Positions 7,167 to 13,950 of a DNA stretch of 16,998 bases are shown here, one piece after another. The DNA is from an uncultured Corynebacterium sp. GTDB taxonomy: Bacteria; Actinomycetota; Actinomycetes; Mycobacteriales; Mycobacteriaceae. The notes under the pieces were generated by a model. It was not told where the DNA came from and searched no databases. It worked only from the letters and a program-made list of their open reading frames with translations. How positions within the stretch are numbered: position 1 is the stretch's first letter; each line of letters opens with the position of its first letter. The translations under genes were made by a program, and so were the position numbers. The stretch is from positions 1 to 16,998 of the forward strand of contig NZ_CABTZR010000048.1 in the NCBI RefSeq assembly GCF_902489365.1. Reading direction: 5' to 3'.

Positions 7167-8018
7167 ATGCATGACGCACCACTAATTAGCCCAGAGAACA
7201 AAGACTCCGGCGCCGAGATTTTCGCCGGCCTGCCCAAGGTGACGCTCTTCGCGCCGTTGCCCACGGATGCTTCCACCCCAGAGGAGCTCCGCGCGGCCAC
7301 GCACGCTGTTGTGCAGGCGCTTGCCGACGACCACGTGGTCTACGCCGAGCTCCGTCTCCGCCCCAGCGCCTTCCCCTTCGACGCGGCCGAGGCCCTCGCC
7401 GCCGCGCAGGAAGGACTGGACGTTCCTGGAATCGATGCCCGGCTTATCGTCGAGGGCGATGCCAGCGAGGCCGCGGTTGGCGTGGCGCTGACCGAGCTGT
7501 CCGCGGCTGAGAAGCTCCGCGCGGATTTCATCCCGTGGGAGCGCGATGTCGATTCTTATGAGGATGCCGTGGCGGCTGTGCACGCCGGCGCGACGCGCCT
7601 TGTGCACGCCACTGATCTCGTCGATGATTTCGGTGCCGACCTTGACGGCGTTCGCCCGGGCAAGGCCTCTGCGTGGGTGCGGGATCGCCGCATCGCGCTG
7701 ACCTTCGCGCCACTGGAGGAGCTGCCTGCAGATGAGCTGGCTGATCACCCTCTTCCGCTGCTGCAACAGCTCGGCTTTACCTGCTCGGTCGCGGGCGAGA
7801 AACTCAGTGACGTCTTCTTGGCCCTGAGCGAGACCTTTGGCTATGGGTTGGAGGAGTTCTTCGACCTCACCATCAAGGCGGTTGAGAACTCTTTTGCCAG
7901 CGAAGAGGACCGCCAGCGCCTCATCGAGCAGGAGATTCTGCCCGCGTACGAGGAGCTGGCGGATCCGGAATTCGCGGAGGACGCTTCCGAGAAAGAAGAA
8001 ACTGAGTCCTCCGAGTAG
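7167..8018 (+). CDS. Adenosine deaminase homologue lacking most catalytic residues (probable pseudoenzyme)
   Basis: A 283-residue protein whose order of landmarks follows adenosine/AMP deaminases (usually about 340 residues). LPKV at 22-25 is where a normal enzyme continues with the zinc-binding HxH, but here it reads TLFAPL. VVYAELRLRP (57-66) matches the usual strand after it. HAGA (139-142) stands where HAGE carries a zinc ligand and the proton-donor Glu; the Glu is lost. RLVHATDLVDD (144-154) keeps the RIGHG-type His. The zinc/catalytic DD near the end is replaced by VAGEKL (208-213). A complete frame with a ribosome-like AGGA (7155-7158) argues for a maintained, non-hydrolytic protein. 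The acidic tail (270-283) is unstructured. It meets the next gene tail to tail, 3 bases apart. Confidence 0.8.
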   Translation: MHDAPLISPENKDSGAEIFAGLPKVTLFAPLPTDASTPEELRAATHAVVQALADDHVVYAELRLRPSAFPFDAAEALAAAQEGLDVPGIDARLIVEGDASEAAVGVALTELSAAEKLRADFIPWERDVDSYEDAVAAVHAGATRLVHATDLVDDFGADLDGVRPGKASAWVRDRRIALTFAPLEELPADELADHPLPLLQQLGFTCSVAGEKLSDVFLALSETFGYGLEEFFDLTIKAVENSFASEEDRQRLIEQEILPAYEELADPEFAEDASEKEETESSE

Positions 8019-8021
8019 AAA

Positions 8022-9260
8022 CTAAAAGCGGGAGAAGCGCTTCGTCAGCATGTCTTCCAGGCCCTTCCAGGACTCCGCGTGCTCGGTGTAGGGCTTGGAG
8101 GGGACGTAGCCTGCGTGCTCGGTGGATCCGAGCATGTAGCCCAGGTAGTCCTGGAATCGCGGGTTCTGCAGCATGTAGGAGTTGATGGAGTCATCCCCGG
8201 ACCAGTCGGCGGCATCAGCGCAGACTTCGTAGCAGCGGCCCATCTGATCCGTATCGACCGCCTCGGGGCCCTTTTCAATGTCACGCACGACGCCGTTGAA
8301 GTTGTACTGGTTATCCGGGTGGACCGTGACTTCCAGCTCACCGGCGTTCGCTGCGGCAACGACCTCTTCCCAGGTGGAGACCTTGGCCAAGTCGTGGTCG
8401 TCATTTTCCATGATCCAGCGCACGAGCACCTTGGAGCTGGGGAAAGTGAAGATCTCGCCCCACTTGCCCAGGAACACCGGCTTGCCGTTGAGGTAGGTGC
8501 GCAGGGTGTAGACCGTCCTTTGGTCGGCGGTGATCTTTACCGGGTCGATACCTGCGGCTGCCCACGGGGAGCTGTCATAAGGATCTGCCGATTGCGCGGC
8601 GGCCTTGCGCTCTTCCTCGGCCTTTTTGCGTGCTTCCTCCGCCGCTTCGGTGGCTGAGGAGATGCGGGTGGCGGCGCTCGTGGTTGCATCCTGGGCGAAA
8701 TCAGAAGAAGGAACGACCTTGACCACCTTGTCGAGGTCTTCGATGACTGCGCGCCAGTTGCTGTGGATAACGCGGCCCACGCCGGACCACTCGCTCATGC
8801 CCTGGTCGCCGGCGTAGTGATCAGCACCGCGGGCAGGGTTGCGCAGGATGGAGTGTGAAGCGAAGAAGATGACGGTGTGCTCGGCGCCGCCGACCTCTGC
8901 CAGCGAGTGCGCAATCTCCAAGCAGCGCGCGACCGTGGAGACGTTCTCGTGGCTCGGGCGGCCGGCGAGGTACTTCGGCATGCCGACGAGGTCGTACACG
9001 TGCTTCTTTTCAGGAACCACGCGGTCCGCCGCTTGGGAGTTGAACACTTCCCACTTGGGGTGATCGAGCAAGTCATGCTTCGTACCAGACTCGAGGAAGC
9101 ACAGCAGTTCAGCTTCAGTTTTAAAGAGCAGGACAGACTCATCATCACCAAGAAAGGCCTGCCACTCGGAGCCGTTCTGGCGCCACTTTGGCGCCCATAG
9201 GGTATAAAAATCGCCCTCGGAAAGGGAGAGTTGGATAGGGACAATAGCGCGGGTGTTCAT
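8022..9260 (-). CDS. Conserved actinobacterial protein of unknown function, internally duplicated
   Basis: A 412-residue soluble protein with no signal peptide or membrane helix. I recall a similar mycobacterial protein (Rv3311) also near upp, with no known function. The two halves look alike. Residues about 15-180 (DFYTLWAP, WQAFLGDD, VLLFKTEAELLCFLE, HPKWEVF, a helical stretch, then WRAVIEDLDKVV) parallel about 246-405 (TVYTLRTY, PVFLGKW, IFTFPSSKVLVRWIME, STWEEVV, then SWKGLEDML). A charged helical linker (about 203-224, rich in Glu/Lys/Ala) joins them and may be a coiled coil. ATG 9260 is preferred. An upstream frame to 9404 would overlap the NlpC/P60 gene by 133 bases. No ribosome site is seen, but TAGACT lies 8 bases upstream. 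Confidence 0.82.
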   Translation of the reverse strand: MNTRAIVPIQLSLSEGDFYTLWAPKWRQNGSEWQAFLGDDESVLLFKTEAELLCFLESGTKHDLLDHPKWEVFNSQAADRVVPEKKHVYDLVGMPKYLAGRPSHENVSTVARCLEIAHSLAEVGGAEHTVIFFASHSILRNPARGADHYAGDQGMSEWSGVGRVIHSNWRAVIEDLDKVVKVVPSSDFAQDATTSAATRISSATEAAEEARKKAEEERKAAAQSADPYDSSPWAAAGIDPVKITADQRTVYTLRTYLNGKPVFLGKWGEIFTFPSSKVLVRWIMENDDHDLAKVSTWEEVVAAANAGELEVTVHPDNQYNFNGVVRDIEKGPEAVDTDQMGRCYEVCADAADWSGDDSINSYMLQNPRFQDYLGYMLGSTEHAGYVPSKPYTEHAESWKGLEDMLTKRFSRF

Positions 9261-9268
9261 GGGGAAAC

Positions 9269-9274
9269 AGTCTA
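9269..9274 (-). promoter_or_regulatory. Candidate -10 box TAGACT overlapping the NlpC/P60 stop codon
   Basis: On the minus strand, TAGACT ends 8 bases before the ATG at 9260. Its first three bases (9274-9272) are the stop codon of the NlpC/P60 gene. The arrangement matches that at the MFS/xthA junction and implies a leaderless message for the downstream gene. Confidence 0.42.
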
Positions 9275-10135
9275 CCCTGTGGGTCTCCAGAAGCCTTTGA
9301 AAGCCATCCCCATGTTGTTGGTGCGCAATGGATTGGTTTGCACGGGGCTTCCGGCCTCCACCATCTGCCCGTCGCCGGAGTACATAGCCACGTGCCCATC
9401 CCACACGATGAGGTCACCGGCCTGTAGTTCCTCCGCGCTGACCTGTCGGCCCACGGTTTGGCTTTCAGCGGTGCGCGGCAGTTCCACGCCGGCCTGGCGC
9501 CACGCCCATTGGGTGAGCCCGGAGCAGTCGAAACTACCGTTGCCGGTTCCACCCCAGCCATAGGGAGTCCCCACCTGGGATAGCGCTGCTTGTGCTGCGG
9601 CCTGTCCCCGCGTGGTTGCCCCGTTCTCCGCCGCCGGGGCGACGAGCGCGTGGCGCGCCGTGCTTTCCTCCTGCGGGCCGCGAACAGACGGACGTACCGC
9701 GCGCTGGCCGATGGGAACGAGGGGAGCCGCCGCCTGTAGGAGTTCGCCGGCTAAGTGCTTCAAGCGCTGCAGTGCCTTGCCAACGTACTCCATAGCGAGA
9801 GCCTGCAATGCTGAGCGCGCTGTGGCCTGTGCCGCCGGGTTCGGAATAAGCAACCCCAGAGCTATAGGTAACCCGCGCTGGAGTAGCTCCAAGCCCAGTC
9901 CGATGAGTTCCTTGACGGCCGCTGAAATTAGTCCGCGCGCGGAATCCAGAGCGGAGCGGGCCGTGGAGAGATCCTCAGTGGCCTGGCGGGCGGTATCCAA
10001 GAGCGCTCGCGGATCACCGTGCGCTATCTCCGCGAGGGGTCCCGCGACAGTGAGATCGGGCACAGTGGGCAGGGAGACGTCGGGAAGCTGCGCCGGCTGC
10101 ATCCGCGCAATCTGAGCAATGGCTGATTCCAGCAT
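9272..10135 (-). CDS. NlpC/P60 cell-wall endopeptidase without signal peptide
   Basis: A 287-residue protein with a helical N-terminal region (about 1-150, Ala/Leu-rich), a variable linker (about 150-175), and a C-terminal NlpC/P60 domain that cuts peptidoglycan stem peptides. The domain shows GTPYGWGGTGNGSFDCSGL with nucleophile C204, GDLIVWDGHVAMY with H248, and MVEAGSP with E260 in the position of the third polar residue. There is no Sec signal peptide or lipobox. The hydrophobic helical stretches around residues 76-97 are too interrupted for a clear anchor. The ATG at 10135 overlaps the stop of the upstream small gene by one base (TGATG) and has GGAGGT just upstream, so the pair is translationally coupled. 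This suggests joint export, possibly by a type VII system. Confidence 0.88.
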   Translation of the reverse strand: MLESAIAQIARMQPAQLPDVSLPTVPDLTVAGPLAEIAHGDPRALLDTARQATEDLSTARSALDSARGLISAAVKELIGLGLELLQRGLPIALGLLIPNPAAQATARSALQALAMEYVGKALQRLKHLAGELLQAAAPLVPIGQRAVRPSVRGPQEESTARHALVAPAAENGATTRGQAAAQAALSQVGTPYGWGGTGNGSFDCSGLTQWAWRQAGVELPRTAESQTVGRQVSAEELQAGDLIVWDGHVAMYSGDGQMVEAGSPVQTNPLRTNNMGMAFKGFWRPTG

Positions 10136-10419
10136 CACAGACCTCCACACGCGCTCGCGAGGGCACTATCGGTCTCCTCGGCTTCCCGCGCCATGCGGAA
10201 GCTGGACTCTGCTACCGCTCCGGCATCTGCTCTGACCTGGGCAAGGCGTGCGGTGAGATTCTCCATGGCGGCGTTGAACGCACTGCTAAAGCCGCCCACG
10301 ACCGGTTCTACCGGTAGCTCGGGAGAAGGAGTGGGGGAGGCCTGAGAGACAGCGGCAAGCTCGTGGGCTAAGCGGCGAGTGTGTTCAGTATCAATGGTGA
10401 AAGTATCGAAGCTAGTCAT
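10135..10419 (-). CDS. Small EspC-like (type VII secretion target family) protein
   Basis: A 94-residue, mostly helical protein. An N-terminal helix (about 8-25, TIDTEHTRRLAHELAAV) and a Pro-rich bend (28-40) lead to a long C-terminal helix beginning GGFSSAFNAAMENLTARL (42-59) and ending SSFRMAREAEETDSALA (72-88). The GxxSxFN element and the SLRIAxK/YSEAD-like end resemble mycobacterial EspC, a type VII secreted protein, as I recall it. The secretion tyrosine of the YxxxD/E signal is Ala here (A80, with D84 in place). Its stop overlaps the start of the NlpC/P60 gene. Assignment is by pattern and context only; a generic WXG100-like helical hairpin protein is the alternative. Confidence 0.65.
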   Translation of the reverse strand: MTSFDTFTIDTEHTRRLAHELAAVSQASPTPSPELPVEPVVGGFSSAFNAAMENLTARLAQVRADAGAVAESSFRMAREAEETDSALASACGGL

Positions 10420-10465
10420 GCCCTATTAGACTTCATCGCCCGCTGATCGGTTCCCGACCAATTCT

Positions 10466-10471
10466 TATACA
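10466..10471 (+). promoter_or_regulatory. Candidate -10 box TATACA for leaderless upp
   Basis: TATACA ends 9 bases before the upp ATG at 10481, so transcription likely begins at or just before the codon. The purine run AAGGA (10475-10479) is one base from the ATG, too close to act as a ribosome site. Confidence 0.4.
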
Positions 10472-10480
10472 GTGAAGGAC

Positions 10481-11116
10481 ATGGATATCCACGTAGTAGA
10501 CCACCCCCTCGCCACATCCCGGCTGACCCTCATGCGCGATGCCCGCAGCGACAACGCTGCCTTCCGCGCTGCCTTGCGAGATCTGGGCACCATGCTCGTT
10601 TATGAGGCGGCGCGCGACCTGCCCGTTGAGCACTTTGAGTGTGTCACTCCCGTCGCCACGGCCGACGGTACCCGCCTGCAGGATCCGCCGATCATCGTGC
10701 CCATTATTCGCGCTGGCCTGGGCATGATTGATCCGGCATTGTCCATGATCCCGGATGCCCAGGTGGGCTTCATTGGCATGGCGCGCGATGAAGAAACCCA
10801 CGAGCCGGTGCCTTACCTGGAAGCCCTGCCGGAGGATCTCAGCGGTCGGAGTGTCTTCGTGGTTGATCCGATGCTCGCCACGGGTGGTTCCCTCCTGCAC
10901 TCCCTGAAGCTCCTCGCGGACCGCGGCGCTACCGACATCACGGCAATCTGCATGGTGTCCGCGCAGCCGGGCGTTGATGCGCTGGCTAACTCGGGCTTGC
11001 CAGTTCGCTTGGTCACCGCAGCGATTGATCCCTCCCTCAACGAGGACGCCTATATCGTGCCGGGGCTGGGTGACGCCGGCGATCGCCTCTACGGCCCCCG
11101 CAATATCGACCTGTAG
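10481..11116 (+). CDS. upp: Uracil phosphoribosyltransferase
   Basis: A 211-residue enzyme that makes UMP from uracil and phosphoribosyl pyrophosphate in pyrimidine salvage (cytoplasm). The PRPP-binding loop is VDPMLATGGS, and the uracil-binding end GLGDAGDRLYG is intact. PPIIVPIIRAGLGM is also diagnostic. I start at ATG 10481 (MDIHVVDHPL), which gives exactly the length and N-terminus I recall for C. glutamicum Upp. An in-frame GTG at 10472 would add three residues without a spaced ribosome site. It is divergent from the EspC-like gene over a 61-base gap. Confidence 0.98.
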   Translation: MDIHVVDHPLATSRLTLMRDARSDNAAFRAALRDLGTMLVYEAARDLPVEHFECVTPVATADGTRLQDPPIIVPIIRAGLGMIDPALSMIPDAQVGFIGMARDEETHEPVPYLEALPEDLSGRSVFVVDPMLATGGSLLHSLKLLADRGATDITAICMVSAQPGVDALANSGLPVRLVTAAIDPSLNEDAYIVPGLGDAGDRLYGPRNIDL

Positions 11117-11196
11117 CGAAACCGTCGAGCAGGACAGACCACTCAGTATATCTAGCGCGTGACCTGCCCGACTAACTGAACCGCATGGTCTAGTTG

Positions 11197-11202
11197 TAGA
11201 CT
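11197..11202 (+). promoter_or_regulatory. Candidate -10 box TAGACT for the amidohydrolase gene
   Basis: TAGACT lies in the 118-base gap after upp, about 32 bases upstream of the ATG at 11235, leaving a short leader that holds a strong GGAGGAGG ribosome site. It is the right half of a small inverted repeat, GTCTA (11188-11192) / TAGAC (11197-11201). The -35 region is unclear, and no terminator hairpin for upp is seen in this gap. Confidence 0.4.
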
Positions 11203-11234
11203 CTTCCCAAGAGGAAACCACGGAGGAGGAAGCA

Positions 11235-12416
11235 ATGATCTCGGACTACGTCAGTGAGTGGTTCAGCAACCACCGTGCGGAGGTCATCGCGTGGCGCCGC
11301 CATATTCACCGCCATCCGGAGACCTCTAATAACGAGGTAGAAACCACCCGCTTCCTGTGCCGCACCCTGCGTGAGTATGGCTTGGAGCCGCACCTTTTCC
11401 CCGAAACCGGCCTCATGGTGGATATCGGGCCCGATACGGAACTCGGGCGCTTGGCCTTCCGCGCCGATATTGACGCGCTTCCCGTCACCGAAGTCACCGG
11501 ACTCGAATACACCTCTGAGGTGCCCGGAGTCATGCATGCCTGCGGGCATGATATGCACACCACCATTGCGCTGGCCACGGCCTGCGCCTTGGCGGACCTT
11601 AATCGCGAGCATCCGCTAGATTTCGGTGTTCGTGTCATCTTCCAGCCCGCCGAAGAGGTGTGGGTGGGCGGCGCCACCGACGTCATCGAGTGGGGTGCGC
11701 TCGAAGGCGTGAACTCCATCTTTGCCGTGCACGTCGAACCAAAGCTGCGCGTCGGACGTATCGGCGTTCGCGCCGGGGCCATTACCTCGGCCACCGATGT
11801 TGTGGAAATTAATGTCTCCGGCCCGGGCGGGCACACCTCGCGCCCGCACTTGTCGGCAGACGTCGTCTATGCCCTGGGCAAGCTGCTGACGGACCTGCCG
11901 GGCTTGCTCTCGCGCCGCGTCGATCCACGCACCGGCACCGTTTTAGTGTTTGGCCAGGTGAATTCGGGTTATGCCCCGAACGCGATCCCTGAGACCGGTT
12001 CTGTGTCCGGCACGATGCGCACGGCAGACATCGGCATTTGGCGCGACATGCAGCAGCTCTTCTCTGAGTTGGTGGAACAGGTGCTAGCGCCCCTGGGTGT
12101 GGAGCACGAGTTGGTCTATCACCGTGGGGTTCCGCCCGTGCTTAACGACGACGTCTCTACCGCCCTCCTCGCCAGCGCTGCCCAGGCCATCGACCCGCAA
12201 GCCGTGGTTCAGGCCCCGCAGTCCTCGGGCGGCGAGGATTTCTCCTGGTACTTGGAAAAGGTGCCCGGCTCCATGGCCCGTTTGGGCTGCTGGTCTGGTG
12301 AAGGCGAACAGCACGATCTCCACATGGGGGATTTGGCACCTGATGAGCGGGCTATCGGCGTGGGCGTCAAACTCTTTGGTTCCGTAGCAGAACAGTTCGC
12401 CAACGTGGAGGATTAA
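11235..12416 (+). CDS. M20 family (M20D) metal-dependent amidohydrolase
   Basis: A 393-residue cytoplasmic enzyme of the aminoacylase/IAA-amino-acid hydrolase type, which removes acyl groups from amino acids or small peptides using two metal ions. Metal ligands are visible: C103 and H105 in MHACGHDMHT, E140-E141 in FQPAEE, H166 in AVHVEP, and H363 in QHDLHMGD. The lid/dimerisation domain includes GPGGHTSRPH (196-205), and GGEDFSWYL (332-340) is the usual closing motif. Strong ribosome site GGAGGAGG precedes the ATG. Recalled neighbours in M. tuberculosis near lpdA and upp are the paralogues amiA1/amiB1; only one copy is here. The substrate is not determined. Confidence 0.92.
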   Translation: MISDYVSEWFSNHRAEVIAWRRHIHRHPETSNNEVETTRFLCRTLREYGLEPHLFPETGLMVDIGPDTELGRLAFRADIDALPVTEVTGLEYTSEVPGVMHACGHDMHTTIALATACALADLNREHPLDFGVRVIFQPAEEVWVGGATDVIEWGALEGVNSIFAVHVEPKLRVGRIGVRAGAITSATDVVEINVSGPGGHTSRPHLSADVVYALGKLLTDLPGLLSRRVDPRTGTVLVFGQVNSGYAPNAIPETGSVSGTMRTADIGIWRDMQQLFSELVEQVLAPLGVEHELVYHRGVPPVLNDDVSTALLASAAQAIDPQAVVQAPQSSGGEDFSWYLEKVPGSMARLGCWSGEGEQHDLHMGDLAPDERAIGVGVKLFGSVAEQFANVED

Positions 12417-12428
12417 GCGCCTAAGCAC

Positions 12429-12434
12429 TACACT
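12429..12434 (+). promoter_or_regulatory. Candidate -10 box TACACT for lpdA
   Basis: TACACT fits the TANANT pattern and lies about 57 bases upstream of the GTG at 12491, within the 74-base gap. The leader ends with an A-run and AGGAG. The -35 match is poor. Confidence 0.35.
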
Positions 12435-12490
12435 GTGACAAGGATTTCCCCAGAGTTCTTATAGGCAGAATTTTAAAAAAAGGAGCGACA

Positions 12491-13915
12491 GTGTCACAGG
12501 AAGCCCCCCGCATCGTAATTATCGGCGGTGGCCCCGCAGGCTACGAGGCTGCGACCGCCGGCGCCAAGTACGGCGCGCACATTACGTTGGTTGAGGAACA
12601 GGGCCCCGGTGGCTCCTCCGTTCTCTTGGACTGTGTGCCCTCGAAGTCCTTCATCGCTGGCGCCAACATTCGCACCGACTTCCGCCGCGCGGACGATATG
12701 GGCCTGAACCACCAGCTCGGCTCCCTGCAGCTGAGCCTGGAAGCGCTCAACAGCCGTGTCCAGGCCCTAGCCACGAACCAGTCCCGTGACGTGCGCGCGG
12801 GCCTGGAGAAGATCGGCGTCAAGGTCATTGATGGTCGCGCCGCCTTCTCTGAGGACCAGCATGGTGTGAAGGGCGCAGCGCACAAGGTTGATGTCACCCA
12901 CAAGGATGGCACTACGGAAACCCTCGACGCGGACCTCGTCCTCGTTGCTACCGGTGCCACCCCGCGCATTCTGCCGGGCGCGCAGCCGGACGGCGAGCGC
13001 ATCCTCACCTGGCAGCAGGTGTATGACCTCAAGGAGGAGCCGGAGCACCTCATCGTGGTGGGCTCCGGTGTGACCGGTGCAGAGTTCGTCTCCGCATTCG
13101 CGGAGATGGGCGTGCGCGTGACCATGGTGGCGTCCCGCGACCGCATTCTGCCGCACGACGACGCCGACGCTGCCGACGTCCTCGAGACCGTCCTGGCTGA
13201 GCGCGGCGTGGAGCTGGAGAAGAACTGCCGCGTCGAAACGGTCTCCCGCACCGAGGACGGAAACGTTGTGGTGAAGACCCAGGATGGTCGCGAGATCCAC
13301 GGCTCCCACGTCATCATGTCCATCGGTTCCATCCCGAATACGAAGAACCTGGGCCTTGAGCACGTTGGTGTGGCTACCACGAAGTCCGGTCACATTGAGG
13401 TTGACCGCGTTTCCCGCACCAACGTTGCCGGCATCTACGCTGCGGGTGACTGCTCCGACCTCTTCCCGTTGGCCTCCGTTGCCGCGATGCAGGGCCGCAT
13501 CGCCATGTACCACTCCCTGGGTGAGGGCGTGTCCCCGCTGCGCTTGAAGACTGTGGCAACCGCCGTGTTTACCCGCCCGGAGATCGCTGCCGTGGGCTTC
13601 ACCCAGGCAGAGATTGAGGCCGGTGAGGTCGCCGCGCGTACCATCACGATGCCGTTGAACACCAACCCGCGCGCCAAGATGCGTTCCCTGCAGCACGGTT
13701 TTGTCAAGCTCTTCTGCCGCGCCACCTCCGGCCGCGTTATCGGCGGCGTTATCGTCGCCCCGACCGCTTCCGAGCTCATCCTGCCTATCGCCGTGGCGGT
13801 GACCAACCAGCTCACCGTGAACCAGCTGGCGGATTCCTTCGCGGTCTACCCGTCGCTGTCCGGCACCATCACCGAGGCAGCCCGCCGCCTGGTTGCCCAC
13901 GACGACCTCGAGTAG
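12491..13915 (+). CDS. lpdA: LpdA-type flavoprotein, probable NAD(P)H:quinone reductase
   Basis: A 474-residue FAD protein of the pyridine nucleotide-disulfide reductase family. FAD binding: IIGGGPAGYEAA (10-21). NAD(P) binding: VVGSGVTGAEF (189-199). Second FAD site: IYAAGD (315-320). The disulfide-reductase active site is broken: the usual CxxxxC reads S43...C48 (GGSSVLLDCVPSK), leaving one Cys. The C-terminal HPT-type catalytic His is replaced in VYPSLSG (452-458). Lipoamide dehydrogenase activity is therefore very unlikely. Mycobacterial LpdA (Rv3303c) has the same loss and has been reported as a quinone reductase. GTG start follows AGGAG after an A-run. In C. glutamicum I recall pyc next to it, but here an Ltp-repeat gene lies opposite. 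Confidence 0.9.
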   Translation: MSQEAPRIVIIGGGPAGYEAATAGAKYGAHITLVEEQGPGGSSVLLDCVPSKSFIAGANIRTDFRRADDMGLNHQLGSLQLSLEALNSRVQALATNQSRDVRAGLEKIGVKVIDGRAAFSEDQHGVKGAAHKVDVTHKDGTTETLDADLVLVATGATPRILPGAQPDGERILTWQQVYDLKEEPEHLIVVGSGVTGAEFVSAFAEMGVRVTMVASRDRILPHDDADAADVLETVLAERGVELEKNCRVETVSRTEDGNVVVKTQDGREIHGSHVIMSIGSIPNTKNLGLEHVGVATTKSGHIEVDRVSRTNVAGIYAAGDCSDLFPLASVAAMQGRIAMYHSLGEGVSPLRLKTVATAVFTRPEIAAVGFTQAEIEAGEVAARTITMPLNTNPRAKMRSLQHGFVKLFCRATSGRVIGGVIVAPTASELILPIAVAVTNQLTVNQLADSFAVYPSLSGTITEAARRLVAHDDLE

Positions 13916-13950
13916 GCAGGCTCCAGCTCCGTTCTAGCTTCGGCTCGGCT

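Noticed and set aside
9261..9404. Longer N-terminus for the duplicated unknown protein
   Set aside because: It would overlap the NlpC/P60 gene by 133 bases and adds an Arg/Gly-rich stretch unlike the rest; ATG 9260 has the better promoter spacing.
12767..13900. Long minus-strand open frame (377 codons) opposite lpdA
   Set aside because: It is antisense to a clearly conserved flavoprotein; its His/Gly/Arg-rich product lacks any recognisable motif and has the composition expected of an opposite-strand shadow in high-GC DNA.
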